A stretch of 31,805 bases of DNA, from assembly GCA_965216945.1 (NCBI GenBank), contig CBDCGU010000002.1, positions 1 through 31,805 of the forward strand, written 5' to 3'. Both the position numbers and the translations under genes were made by a program. Below the pieces are notes generated by a model. It saw only the letters and a list, made by a program, of their open reading frames with translations. It had not been told where the DNA came from and did not search any database. Positions within the stretch are counted from its first letter, which is position 1, and every line of letters begins with the position of its first letter. This document shows positions 23,021-31,805 of the stretch, piece by piece. The stretch comes from DATHZQ01 sp965216945 (lineage in GTDB: Bacteria > Actinomycetota > Acidimicrobiia > Spongiisociales > UBA5794).

Positions 23021-24004
23021 ATGACCCGAGGCGTGCCTGAGCTCGAAGCAGCCGTTGCTGCGGCCCTCACGCCTGCCTGGTCGGATGTGGTTCGCGCTAA
23101 GAAGGCCATTACCCAGATCCTCGGCGACGGCAAGCCGCACGGCATACGAACGCTGCAGGCATGTCTACTCACGGCCGACGGCGTCCCCGTTGAGTCGGCT
23201 CACCGGGAGAAGCTGCAACTTGCGTCGGCCGACGACATCGAAGCCATCGTGTCTCCAGGCCACCCACTCATCGCCCGGCCTCGGTTGGCCCTGGCGGCAA
23301 CCGAAGCACTTCTCGATCTTCGATCTCAGGGCTTCGTCATCGAGGTCGCCGAAGCACCTGAGCACGCTGCCGGGAATCCTATCGTCGGTACGTCGATCAG
23401 CGTGCCGTACCAGCTCGCCGGCTACGGGGCGGCAGTGCACCAGTCGACTGCGCTTCCCAACCTGGCCCGGGCGTATCGCCTTGCGCCTCGGCTCGTTGAT
23501 GAGAGCACCCAGTGGTTCTTCGATCCGGATGTCTTTACTGCCGATCTCGAGCGGTTGGAGCTCGACCGGCGGGCTCGCAGGTGCATCGTCGAGGCTCTGG
23601 CGGCATACCGTCGAGGACTCTTCCTGAGCTGCGCAAGTCTGCTGGGCGCCGCATCCGAGGGAGCGTGGTACGCCGCCGGGGAGCAGCTGCGCTATCTCGA
23701 TGCTCAGCTCGACAAGGCGCTCGATGCCGACAACACCGCAAGAGTGATGGCTCGCGTTACCGAGGTGCTCCGCCAGCACCGCGCGCTGAGGAGCACCATC
23801 GATGAGCTGCATGCCCAAGCTGCGCTGCTTCGTCAGCTCCGCAACTACGGAATTCACCCTCGGCCACATCAGGTCGATCATCTGGAGCGCTACTTCAGCG
23901 ACTCCGGTGCTGCGCTGCTGCTCATGGAGACATACACCTATCTGAAGCGTCTCGGCCAAGCGGTCGCAACGCGGGTCACCACTGATGACACCCCAGATGG
24001 GTGA
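23021..24004 (+). CDS. Unknown protein with C-terminal HEPN-like R-x4-H motif
   Basis: A 327-residue protein. The first 60 residues (VVRAKKAITQILGDGKPHGI) are helical; the centre has SVPYQLAGYGAAVHQSTALP; the last 150 are helical with a RGLFLSCASLLGAASEGAWY helix and the motif RNYGIH at 274-279. A helical bundle with R-N-x3-H followed by HP is typical of HEPN domains (DUF4145-like), many of which are RNases. A GGAGC ribosome site precedes ATG 23021. It overlaps the next gene, a second HEPN protein, so the two may be made together and form a pair. Its start region is divergent from the antitoxin operon. No closer family is recognised. Confidence 0.65.
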   Translation: MTRGVPELEAAVAAALTPAWSDVVRAKKAITQILGDGKPHGIRTLQACLLTADGVPVESAHREKLQLASADDIEAIVSPGHPLIARPRLALAATEALLDLRSQGFVIEVAEAPEHAAGNPIVGTSISVPYQLAGYGAAVHQSTALPNLARAYRLAPRLVDESTQWFFDPDVFTADLERLELDRRARRCIVEALAAYRRGLFLSCASLLGAASEGAWYAAGEQLRYLDAQLDKALDADNTARVMARVTEVLRQHRALRSTIDELHAQAALLRQLRNYGIHPRPHQVDHLERYFSDSGAALLLMETYTYLKRLGQAVATRVTTDDTPDG

Positions 24005-24824
24005 ACGACACCTCCCGCTCCCGTCGAGTGTTGTAGAGGGGGTCGCCAACATCCTCGGCGACACGGACAGCGGGTTCACTGGAAGCGAGATTGGTCGCCT
24101 GCTCGCCGACTGCGGCATCGCCGACCCCTATCCCAGTGATACGAAGCGCCACCGGCTGCGCGAGGCACTGTTGGCTCGGCAGCGCCAAGACCAGGCAAGC
24201 AACGCCATCATCCGGTTCCTCGTCGAAGCCATGGCACCCGTGCGCTACGCCGAAGACCATGGTCTTTTCGAGAGTCGACAGGACGCACTGAACCAGGTGC
24301 TGGTTCATGCCGGGCTCAAGATCCGTGACGACGGACGGGTCCAACACACGACCCGTGCCCACACCCTGTCGGAAGCGGCCGAGCTCGCCAACCGGCTACG
24401 GGCGGAGCTCACCCGCAGGGGAACGCACACCGAGGTGTTGCGCTATTGCCGTGAGGAGATTCTCCGTCAGAACCTCTTCCATGGAGTCTTCGAGGCCACC
24501 AAGGGTCTGGCAGAACGAATCCGAACGATGACGGGCCTTACCGCGGACGGCAGCGTGCTCGTCGATCTTGCTCTGGCGCCGGGGAAGACCGGGGTCCCGG
24601 CACTGGCTATCAATACGCTCCAGACCGAGACAGAACGCAGCGAACAGACCGGACTCGCGAACCTCGCCAAAGGCGTCTTCGGAATGTTCCGGAATGTCAC
24701 TGCCCATGTTCCCAAGATCACCTGGCCGATGAGTGAGGCCGACGCCGTCGATCTGTTCACGACGCTGTCGCTCATCCACCGGCGCCTCGACGGCGCGACG
24801 CCTACCCAGCAACTGCACACATGA
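23985..24824 (+). CDS. TIGR02391-like (HEPN_Ymh) protein
   Basis: A 279-residue protein whose C-terminal 120 residues fit the TIGR02391/Ymh pattern: LFHGVFEATKGLAERIRTMT, a DGSVLVDLAL loop, LAINTLQTETERSEQTGLAN, and GMFRNVTAHVPK with R236-x4-H241. This family is a HEPN group linked to abortive infection and restriction loci. The N-terminal half is helical (SEIGRLLADCGI, then RHRLREALLARQRQ). The start overlaps the upstream gene by 20 bases; ATG 23997 is an alternative. Like its neighbour it has an R-N-x3-H motif, so both might be RNases or both might be parts of one complex. Confidence 0.78.
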   Translation: MTPQMGERHLPLPSSVVEGVANILGDTDSGFTGSEIGRLLADCGIADPYPSDTKRHRLREALLARQRQDQASNAIIRFLVEAMAPVRYAEDHGLFESRQDALNQVLVHAGLKIRDDGRVQHTTRAHTLSEAAELANRLRAELTRRGTHTEVLRYCREEILRQNLFHGVFEATKGLAERIRTMTGLTADGSVLVDLALAPGKTGVPALAINTLQTETERSEQTGLANLAKGVFGMFRNVTAHVPKITWPMSEADAVDLFTTLSLIHRRLDGATPTQQLHT

Positions 24825-24963
24825 CGCCTAGAACGCTGGACCGTCGGCGATCAGGCAGATCCGAGTCCTGCTCCGCCCGCCAGTCAGCGGAGGGCTCAAC
24901 CTCGGTGTTCTGGCAGCGGCCCTGCGCCTTGCTTGGCGGCCGAGGCCCGAATACCACTCTCGG

Positions 24964-24969
24964 TAGATT
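24964..24969 (+). promoter_or_regulatory. -10-like element for a leaderless SNF2 helicase gene
   Basis: TAGATT ends six bases before ATG 24976 and no ribosome site is present. It fits leaderless transcription from the first base of the gene. No -35 is visible at the right distance. The 151-base gap before the helicase also suggests a separate promoter for the helicase-mod-res part. Confidence 0.5.
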
Positions 24970-24975
24970 GGCAAC

Positions 24976-27882
24976 ATGGCTGACGCTCCACTGATCGCTC
25001 ATCAGGCGAAGCTCCTCGCTCACGAGCTCACGCTGAAGCGCGCCGCAGACGACTCGCAGAAGCTCACCACTGCGCTCATGGACGCGCAGGTCGACCTGAA
25101 CCCCCATCAGGTCGACGCAGCGCTGTTCGCCTTCAAGTCTCCTCTGTCCAACGGTGCAATCCTCGCCGACGAAGTGGGGCTGGGGAAGACCATCGAGGCC
25201 GGCCTAGTGATGACACAGAAGTGGGCCGAAGGGAGACGCCGCCTCCTGGTCATCTGCCCAGCCAGTCTGCGTCCTCAATGGCGTGACGAGCTTGCCGAGA
25301 AGTTCTTCCTGCCCGCTCAGGTGATCGAGTCCCGGAGCTACAACGCCGCAGTGAAGAGCGGAATCACCAATCCCTTCGCGAGCCCTGGCAAGCCGACAGT
25401 GCTCATCTGCTCCTTTCACTTCGCTGCTGGGAAGGCCGAGGACCTGCTTGCCACTCCTTGGGACATGGTGGTCATCGATGAGGCGCACCGGGTCCGGAAC
25501 GTGTACAAGCCCGACAACAAGATCGGCCGGGCGATTCGTGGAGCGCTTCACAACGTGCCCAAGGTCCTGCTGACGGCGACGCCGCTCCAGAACTCGCTTC
25601 TCGAGCTGCACGGTCTCGTCAGTTTCATCGACGAGCATGCGTTCGGAGACGTGAAGTCGTTCCGATCGCGCTACTCGCGAGTCACGAATGAACAGACCTT
25701 CAACGACCTGAAGTCCCGACTGGCACCTCTCTGCCACCGCACACTCCGTCGCCAGGTGTCCGAATACGTCAAGTTCACGAACCGGATCCCACTGACCCAG
25801 GAGTTTCGGCCAACCCCCGAAGAGCAGGTTCTGTATGACCTCGTCTCTGAGTACCTGCGTCGCCCAAGTCTGTTTGCCCTGCCCGCCAGCCAGCGTTCCC
25901 TGATCACCCTCATCCTGCGGAAGCTGCTCGCATCATCGACGTTCGCGATCGCCGGAGGATTGAACTCGATCGCCGGGCGCCTGCGGAGAATGCTGCGCAA
26001 CGCCGAACGAGCTCGCGCTAGTACCGAAGCCGCAGATCTCGACGAGCTGCTCGACGACCTCGATCATGCCGAGGCATTGACGGACGAGTGGGTCAGCAAT
26101 GCCGAGACGGAGCCGGAACCGGGCGAAGCGCCGCTCCTGACTGACGAAGAGATGGAGGCTCTTGGCGCCGAGCTCCAAGAGCTGGAGGCGCTGCGCGACC
26201 GGGCCGTCTCGATCACCGAGAACGCCCGTGGGCAAGCGCTTCTGTCAGCCCTCGGTGCCGCCTTCGACAAAGGCCAAGACCTGGGCGCACCGCAGAAGGC
26301 CGTGATCTTCACCGAATCTCGCCGCACGCAGGACTACCTCGTGCGGGTGCTTTCGGCGAACGGCTACGGCGACGATCTCGTGCTCTTCAACGGCTCGAAC
26401 AACGACGACCGGGCAAGGGAGATCTACCGCATCTGGAAGGAGGAGCATGCCGGCAGCGACCGCGTGACCGGTGCCCGTACCGCTGATGTCCGTTCGGCGC
26501 TCGTGGATGAGTTCCGCAACAACGGTCGAATCATGATCGCCACCGAAGCCGCTGCCGAGGGGATCAATCTTCAGTTCTGTTCGATCGTCGTGAACTATGA
26601 CCTTCCTTGGAACCCGCAGCGGATTGAACAACGCATCGGCCGCTGTCACCGCTACGGACAGGCTCACGATGTTGTGGTCGTCAACTTCCTCAATCGTGAC
26701 AACGCCGCCGATCAGCGGGTTTTTGAGCTGCTCAACGAGAAGTTCAATCTGTTCTCGGGTGTCTTCGGGGCCAGCGATGAGGTGCTCGGGGCGATTGAGT
26801 CGGGAGTCGACATCGAGCGGCGGATTGTGGACATCTACCAGCGGTGCCGCCTGCCCGAGGAGATCGACGAAGAGTTCACCCAGCTTCAGCTCGATCTCGA
26901 TGAGCAGATCTCGGCGGTGATGGCTGACACCCGACAGAAGCTCCTCGAGAACTTCGACGCCGAAGTACACGACCGACTGAGGGTCAACCTCGCGCTGAGC
27001 CGAGAAAGTGTCGACCGCGCCGAACTGGCGCTCTGGCGGATCACCCACTTCATCCTCGATGGACACGCTGAGTTCGACGGATCGGTAAGTCGCTTCCGCG
27101 TCCGAGCCCTGCCGCCAGAGATCGGGGGCGCAGAGCCCGGCGACCGATTCCACATCGGCGCATCAGCCGACAACACATCCCACAAGTACCGCGTCGTACA
27201 TCCGTTGGCTGAATCGGTGATCTCAGCTGCCAAGCGGAGAGAAACGGCCGCCGACATGGTTGCCTTTGGCTACTCGACGTGGTCCACAACGGCCGTAGCG
27301 CTCGAGCAGTACGTTGGCCAGGCGGGTTGGCTGGTCGCCGACAAGCTGACTATCTCCGGTGTCGAACCCGAGGAGCACCTACTGATCTCGGCCGTCACAG
27401 ACGACGGGCAGGTGATCGATGCTGACGCTGCCCGTCGGCTGCTGGATGTGCCGGCGACCGCCACCGATAGCGAAGGAGATGTTCCTGCCGCAGTCGATGA
27501 CGAGGCTCGAGCGCGTCGGCTGGCCGTGCTGGATGAACTCGAAGCCCGTCATGCCGTCTGGTTTGACCGAGAGCTCGAGAAGTTCGACCGCTGGGCGGAA
27601 GACCAGCGACACGCCCTGAGGGCAGAACTGAAGGACCTCGACTCTGAGATCCGTGAGCTCAAGCGAGCGGCCCGAACGGCGGGATCACTGCCAGAGAAAC
27701 TGGCTGCGCAAAGGAAGATCCGAGATCTCGAGGCGAAACGGGATTCTGCCTGGCGCAGTTACGATGCTGCCGCACGGGACGTCGAGGCGAAGAAGGATGA
27801 ACTGCTGGATCAGGTTGAAGCGCGACTAGCCACTGATACCTCGGTAGAGCGACTATTCACCATTCGCTGGAGCCTGACATGA
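24976..27882 (+). CDS. SNF2-family helicase/ATPase
   Basis: A 968-residue superfamily 2 ATPase. Motif Q/I: LNPHQVDAALFA and LADEVGLGKT (63-72); motif II DEAH (168-171) in VVIDEAHRVRN; motif III TATPLQNS (about 199-206); motif V EAAAEGINLQ; motif VI QRIGRCHRYGQ (about 552-562). An acidic insert (about 355-400) lies between the two RecA lobes. The C-terminal third has a domain around FRVRALPPEIGG and a long coiled coil (about 840-960, RAELKDLDSEIRELKRAA). It probably translocates on double-stranded DNA. Position before Mod and Res suggests that it serves that defence system, similar in role to DrmD of class 1 DISARM, but the other DISARM genes are missing. It has its own -10-like element. Confidence 0.88.
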   Translation: MADAPLIAHQAKLLAHELTLKRAADDSQKLTTALMDAQVDLNPHQVDAALFAFKSPLSNGAILADEVGLGKTIEAGLVMTQKWAEGRRRLLVICPASLRPQWRDELAEKFFLPAQVIESRSYNAAVKSGITNPFASPGKPTVLICSFHFAAGKAEDLLATPWDMVVIDEAHRVRNVYKPDNKIGRAIRGALHNVPKVLLTATPLQNSLLELHGLVSFIDEHAFGDVKSFRSRYSRVTNEQTFNDLKSRLAPLCHRTLRRQVSEYVKFTNRIPLTQEFRPTPEEQVLYDLVSEYLRRPSLFALPASQRSLITLILRKLLASSTFAIAGGLNSIAGRLRRMLRNAERARASTEAADLDELLDDLDHAEALTDEWVSNAETEPEPGEAPLLTDEEMEALGAELQELEALRDRAVSITENARGQALLSALGAAFDKGQDLGAPQKAVIFTESRRTQDYLVRVLSANGYGDDLVLFNGSNNDDRAREIYRIWKEEHAGSDRVTGARTADVRSALVDEFRNNGRIMIATEAAAEGINLQFCSIVVNYDLPWNPQRIEQRIGRCHRYGQAHDVVVVNFLNRDNAADQRVFELLNEKFNLFSGVFGASDEVLGAIESGVDIERRIVDIYQRCRLPEEIDEEFTQLQLDLDEQISAVMADTRQKLLENFDAEVHDRLRVNLALSRESVDRAELALWRITHFILDGHAEFDGSVSRFRVRALPPEIGGAEPGDRFHIGASADNTSHKYRVVHPLAESVISAAKRRETAADMVAFGYSTWSTTAVALEQYVGQAGWLVADKLTISGVEPEEHLLISAVTDDGQVIDADAARRLLDVPATATDSEGDVPAAVDDEARARRLAVLDELEARHAVWFDRELEKFDRWAEDQRHALRAELKDLDSEIRELKRAARTAGSLPEKLAAQRKIRDLEAKRDSAWRSYDAAARDVEAKKDELLDQVEARLATDTSVERLFTIRWSLT

Positions 27883-27907
27883 AGGCGCCTGCAACAACCG
27901 AGGGAGC

Positions 27908-29812
27908 ATGGACTTGACAGAGGAAACCGAACAGACGGTCGCCAGCGAACCCAAGATTGACCTCCCTGAGCGGTTTGATCTGAGATCGGTCCTGCCGACA
28001 GATGAGCGCTACGAGGCGATCCGAGATGCGCTTCCTGAAGTCTTCCGAGAGGACAAGATCGACTTCGAGGCACTTAGGCGCGCACTAGGCGAGTGGGTCG
28101 ACCCCGGTCCCGAGCGGTTCGGTCTCACGTGGCCGGGCAAGGCCGAGTGCATGCGGATCATCCAGGAACCGTCGATCGGCACATTGGTTCCCATGCCCGA
28201 GGAATCGGTCGACTGGAACAAGACTCAGAACGTGATCATCGAGGGCGAGAACCTCGAGGTCCTCAAGCTGCTCCAGAAGGCCTACTACGGCAAGGTGAAA
28301 CTGATCTACATCGATCCGCCGTACAACACCGGCAAGGAGTTCATCTACCCCGACAACTTCCGCGAAGGCCTCGCCGACTACCTTCGCTACTCGGGCCAAG
28401 TCGACGAAGAAGGCTTCAAGACTTCGGCTAACCCCGAGACGGCCGGTCGGTATCACTCCAAGTGGCTGTCGATGATGTACCCACGCCTGTTCCTGGCGCG
28501 AAACCTGCTTCGGAAGGACGGAGCGATCTTCGTGTCCATTGACGACCACGAGGTACACAATCTCAGAGCGCTGATGAACGAGGTGTTTGGTGAGGAGAAC
28601 TTCGTGGCGCAGATCATCTGGCAGAAGAGAACCACACCCGAGAATAGGGGCGTGTTCTCGACGATGCATGACTATCTGGTGTGCTTTGCTCGTCAATACG
28701 ATGCCTTTGCTGAGCAACGGAATCTGCTCCCTCTCACGCCGGAGGCGCGCGCCCGGTACTCGAATCCTGATGGCGATCCGCGTGGGGATTGGCTGTCCGT
28801 CCCTACGACTGCCCAGCCGGGCCACGCCACCCGTTCGCAGTTCTATGAACTAGAGACCCCCGACGGTCGGCGGATAAGGCCCTCCTCTGGACAAGCCTGG
28901 CGTCTCACAAAGGAGCGGATGCAGGAAGCTATTGCGGACAACCGAATCTGGTTTGGATCCGATGGAACAGGGTTCCCCCGGATCAAGAGATTCCTGTCGG
29001 AGAGTCGACAGGGTCTAATCCCACTAACGATCTGGTCGCCATCGGAGGTCGAGGCGAACGAGGACGGCAAGCGCCAGCTGGCGGAGCTTCTCGGGCAACC
29101 TGGTGTATTCGACAATCCCGAAGCCGGTTGGGTTGGTTCGACGGCTGCTGCAGATCGCCACGGACGACGACGAGGAGCAACTTGTCATGGATCTCTTTGC
29201 GGGCTCCGGGACGACCGCAGAAGCCGTCCTACGGACCTAACCAAGAGGACGGTGGCAAGCGTCGATATGTGCTGGTCCAGCTGCCAGAACCGGACCCTGA
29301 GGACCCTGAGTCGACAATTGCCGACATCGCTCGGGCACGGGTTGAAGCCGTCATAGCTGACTTGACGGCACAGCTACCCAGCGATGCAGACCTAGGCTTC
29401 CGGAGCTATCACCTTCGCGCATCGAACTTCCGCGTTTGGGATGGTGCGACTGTTGTCGATGTCGAGCAGCAGCTCGAGATTGCGGCCGACCACGTCGACA
29501 GTCAGGCTCATGCCGAGGCCCGTTTTGGCGGAGCTCCTACTCAAAGCGGGTTTCCAGCTCACGACAAAGGTCGAGGAGGTGGAGGTGCGGGGCGGCACTA
29601 CCTACTCGATCGCAGACGGTGAGCTGTTGGTCTACCTCGATCCAGACCTCACCTTGGAATTGTTTGAGAGTCTCGTGGAGTTGGACCCCTCTCTGATCAT
29701 TGTTGCCGATTCTGCCTTCGGAGATGACGACGAGCTCAAAGTCAACGCTATGCAGACTGTCCGTAGCCGCAATCTGGGTTCGGGCGCTGACATCACGCTC
29801 AAGGTCGTTTGA
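27908..29812 (+). pseudogene. mod: Type III-like DNA methyltransferase Mod, three +1 frameshifts
   Basis: From ATG 27908 (GGGAG upstream) the first 1.2 kb is intact: VIIEGENLEVLKLLQKAYYG, the catalytic DPPYNTG (136-142), HSKWLSMMYPRLFLARNLL, and VSIDDHEVHNLRALMNEVFG. This is a beta-class adenine-N6 enzyme, with DPPY before FxGxG and the target-recognition region between. The frame then shifts at 29117-29120 (into NP-KPVGLVRRLLQIATDD and FAGSGTTAEAVLR), at 29236-29237 (into NQEDGGKRRYVLVQLPEP) and at 29519-29521 (into VLAELLLKAGFQL and a C-terminal ADSAFGDDDELK region), ending at TGA 29810. Each shift is mended by removing one duplicated base, giving about 633 residues, normal for Mod. Methylation would protect the host from Res. 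If real, the shifts would leave Mod inactive; a sequencing artefact is as likely. Confidence 0.87.
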
Positions 29813-29814
29813 TC

Positions 29815-31805
29815 GTGGCCGAGCCACTCAAGCTCAAGTTCGAGCCCGATCTTGGCTATCAGCGGGAGGCCATCGATGCAACTGTTGACCTCTTTCGGGG
29901 GATGCCGCTGGCGAACTCGGAGTTCTCGATCTCGTCGGCGTCCGAGGCGCACCTTCAACTGACCGAGCTTGGCATCGGAAACCCGGCGCCCGAGGACGGC
30001 GACGAGTTCAGCGCGCTTCTGCTCGAGAACTTGAGGGCTGTGCAGGATCGCAACGGTCTCGAAGTGAGCGAAGAGCTAGATGGACATCACTTCAGCATCG
30101 AAATGGAGACAGGCACCGGGAAGACATATGTCTACCTGCGTTCAATGTTCGAGCTGCACAGGCGGTATGGCTTCTCGAAGTTCGTGATTGTGACCCCATC
30201 AGTAGCGATCCGAGAAGGCACGATCGCAAGCATCGAACTGCTCCGCGACCACTTCGCGTCGCTCTATCCGGTCCCGTACAACGCCGAGGTCTACTCCTCG
30301 AAGGACTTGAGCGTGGTGAGGCAGTTTGCGCTCGCCAACACCATGCAGATCCTCATCATGAACATCCAAGCCTTCCAGAAAGACCTGGAGGCGCACGGCG
30401 ACGAAGGCACGAGTCGCGCCAACATCATCAACCGTTCTCAGGATCGGCTGTCCGGTCGGAAGCCCATCGAGTTCATCCAGTCGTGCCAACCGATCGTCGT
30501 GATAGACGAGCCGCAGAACATGGAGTCGGATGCCAGAGCTGCGGCGATCGCTCGACTCAACCCTCTTTGTACGCTCCGCTATTCGGCAACACACAAGAAC
30601 CCGTACAACCAGATCTACCGGCTCGGGCCGATCGAAGCGTATGACCTGCGTCTCGTGAAACGAGTCGAGGTGGCCAGCGTGCTCGCTGAAGAGAACCTCA
30701 ACGCAGCGTTCGTAGAGGTCGTCAAGACTGACATCGAGAATCAGAGGGCTCAAATCCGGATCAACGTCGGCGCCGGGTCAACTGGCGGCCAGAAACTCAA
30801 GTGGGTCAAGCCGGGAGACGACCTGCTCGTGCTTTCAGACGAGCGCCAGGAGTACGCCAACGGCTACATCGTCAGCGATATCTCTTTCCGGTCGGGCGAC
30901 GAGTACGTCGAATTCAGCGGTGGCGCGCTCGTTGAGCCAGGGAGTCCGCAGGGTGCCTTCACGGAAGAAGTTCGGCGCACCCAGATCCGAGAGACGGTCA
31001 AGCAGCATCTTGATCGTGAACGTGCGTTCCATCGTCAGGGGGTCGATGTGAAGGTTCTGTCGCTGATCTTCCTCGACAAGGTCGCCAACTACCGGATCCA
31101 CGGAGAAGAGGGAGCGGTTTCCCCAGGACCGTTCGAGTCTTGGTTCGAAGAGGCCTACGCCGAGCTGGCTGCACTCCCGAAGTACGCCGACCTGACGTTG
31201 CCGAGCGCTGCGGCGGTGCACGATGGCTACTTCAGCAAGGACAACAAGGGTCGGATCAAGGACACCGGTGGTGAGAGCGCCGACGACATCACCACCTACG
31301 ACCTCATCATGAAAGACAAGGAACGCCTGCTCAGCCGGGACGAGACGCTTCGCTTCATCTTCACCCACTCGGCGTTGCGGGAGGGTTGGGACAACCCAAA
31401 CGTGTTCCAGATCTGCACGCTCAACGAGTCGAAGTCGAAGGACAGGAAGCGACAGGAGATTGGGCGAGGATTGCGGCTGCCGGTGAACCAGACCGGTGAG
31501 CGAGTGCGTGACCCGCACGTGAATCGCCTGACAGTGATCGCCAACGAGGCGTACGAGGACTTCGCTCGCGAGCTACAGACCGAATACGAGGAGGACACCG
31601 GTCGCAAGTTCGGGGTCGTCGAACGCAGCGCGTTCAACCGTCTCATTCGCCCGGTCACGCACCGCAACAAGCCCGGTGAGAAGTTCGGAGCGGACGGCTC
31701 AGCGATCGTGTGGGATCACCTTGTCGAGTACGGCATCCTCAATCCTGAGGGAGCCGTGACATCCAAGTTCGATCCTGCTGCTGATGACTTCGAGCTCCCT
31801 GTGCC
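29815..31805 (+). CDS. res: Type III-like restriction subunit Res (3' end outside window)
   Basis: The frame is open from GTG 29815 to the window end, at least 663 residues. Visible motifs are LGYQREAIDATVDLF (Q-motif region), Walker A METGTGKTYVY, DEPQNM as DEAD-type motif II, LRYSATHKNPYN (motif III), FTHSALREGWDNPNVFQI (motif V) and QEIGRGLRLPVNQTG (motif VI). This is the superfamily 2 helicase part of Type III Res. The PD-(D/E)xK nuclease domain should lie further downstream, beyond the window. GTG 29815 follows the mod stop by two bases; TTG 29809, overlapping it, is an alternative. No ribosome site stands before it, so translation is probably coupled to mod. No frameshift appears in the visible part, unlike mod. 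Confidence 0.9.
   Translation, partial: MAEPLKLKFEPDLGYQREAIDATVDLFRGMPLANSEFSISSASEAHLQLTELGIGNPAPEDGDEFSALLLENLRAVQDRNGLEVSEELDGHHFSIEMETGTGKTYVYLRSMFELHRRYGFSKFVIVTPSVAIREGTIASIELLRDHFASLYPVPYNAEVYSSKDLSVVRQFALANTMQILIMNIQAFQKDLEAHGDEGTSRANIINRSQDRLSGRKPIEFIQSCQPIVVIDEPQNMESDARAAAIARLNPLCTLRYSATHKNPYNQIYRLGPIEAYDLRLVKRVEVASVLAEENLNAAFVEVVKTDIENQRAQIRINVGAGSTGGQKLKWVKPGDDLLVLSDERQEYANGYIVSDISFRSGDEYVEFSGGALVEPGSPQGAFTEEVRRTQIRETVKQHLDRERAFHRQGVDVKVLSLIFLDKVANYRIHGEEGAVSPGPFESWFEEAYAELAALPKYADLTLPSAAAVHDGYFSKDNKGRIKDTGGESADDITTYDLIMKDKERLLSRDETLRFIFTHSALREGWDNPNVFQICTLNESKSKDRKRQEIGRGLRLPVNQTGERVRDPHVNRLTVIANEAYEDFARELQTEYEEDTGRKFGVVERSAFNRLIRPVTHRNKPGEKFGADGSAIVWDHLVEYGILNPEGAVTSKFDPAADDFELPV

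Noticed and set aside
29117..29521. Programmed +1 frameshifting in mod
   Set aside because: No shared slippery sequence, rare codon or stop context at the three points; the same kind of shift also occurs in unrelated genes, so an artefact or decay is simpler.
27908..29812. Phase-variable mod through simple repeats
   Set aside because: No tandem repeat tract in the gene; the three shifts sit in runs of two or three bases only.
24976..31805. DISARM system
   Set aside because: SNF2 helicase and a DNA methylase are present, but no drmA, drmB (DUF1998) or drmC (PLD) is seen; the downstream helicase has Type III Res motifs.
1..31805. CRISPR array, tRNA, rRNA or insertion sequence
   Set aside because: No regularly spaced repeats, cloverleaf-like segments or transposase motifs were seen on reading the sequence.

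Overview
The window looks like a chromosomal piece of a high-GC actinobacterium. It carries a Tad/Flp pilus locus in the actinobacterial gene order (SAF, ParA-like, TadA/CpaF, TadB, TadC, short pilin, TadE-like genes), a LysM-BTAD membrane protein, many GTG starts and stop/start overlaps of the ATGA/GTGA type. I would guess Acidimicrobiia or a relative, but only from general style; there is no rRNA or tRNA marker here.

Layout. (1) 1-10556: Tad pilus locus on the plus strand. It begins with a 5'-cut unknown gene and a secreted Trp-rich protein, then the assembly machinery, one Flp-like pilin and three TadE/TadG-type pseudopilins, and ends with a large membrane protein with LysM domains and a C-terminal BTAD (SARP-type) region. 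(2) 10576-12332: small regulatory genes: a double-HTH XRE repressor divergent from a small HTH protein with a repeated operator between them, a short unknown gene, and a stand-alone REC domain with Glu at the phospho-Asp position. (3) 12394-13419: a tyrosine recombinase broken by three frameshifts. (4) 13428-19107: two convergent operons. The plus operon is a glycosyltransferase, a two-domain methyltransferase and a lipoprotein binding protein of the BtuF/FepB type. The minus operon is a FecCD/BtuC permease and its ATPase. Both are headed by the same long palindrome (CGGATAA-N6-TTATCCG), so they very probably form one co-regulated uptake and modification system. (5) 19179-31805: a defence-type island. 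It holds a PHP nuclease-like/Schlafen-AlbA-like fusion, a PIN toxin with an HTH antitoxin, two adjacent HEPN-type proteins, a SNF2 helicase, and a Type III-like Mod and Res pair, with Res running off the window end.

Two points stand out. First, the GT-MTase-BtuFCD set under one palindromic operator is the best candidate for an undescribed system: a transporter coupled to sugar transfer and methylation, substrate unknown. Second, there are eight apparent frameshifts in four genes (position 158; integrase, 3; ABC ATPase, 1; mod, 3) and all eight are +1, each explained by one extra base, most of them a duplicated base in a short run. That bias fits insertion-type sequencing error at least as well as gene decay, so 'pseudogene' calls here are provisional.

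No gene-free stretch exceeds 300 bases; the longest is 18931-19178. I saw no tRNA, rRNA, CRISPR array or insertion sequence.
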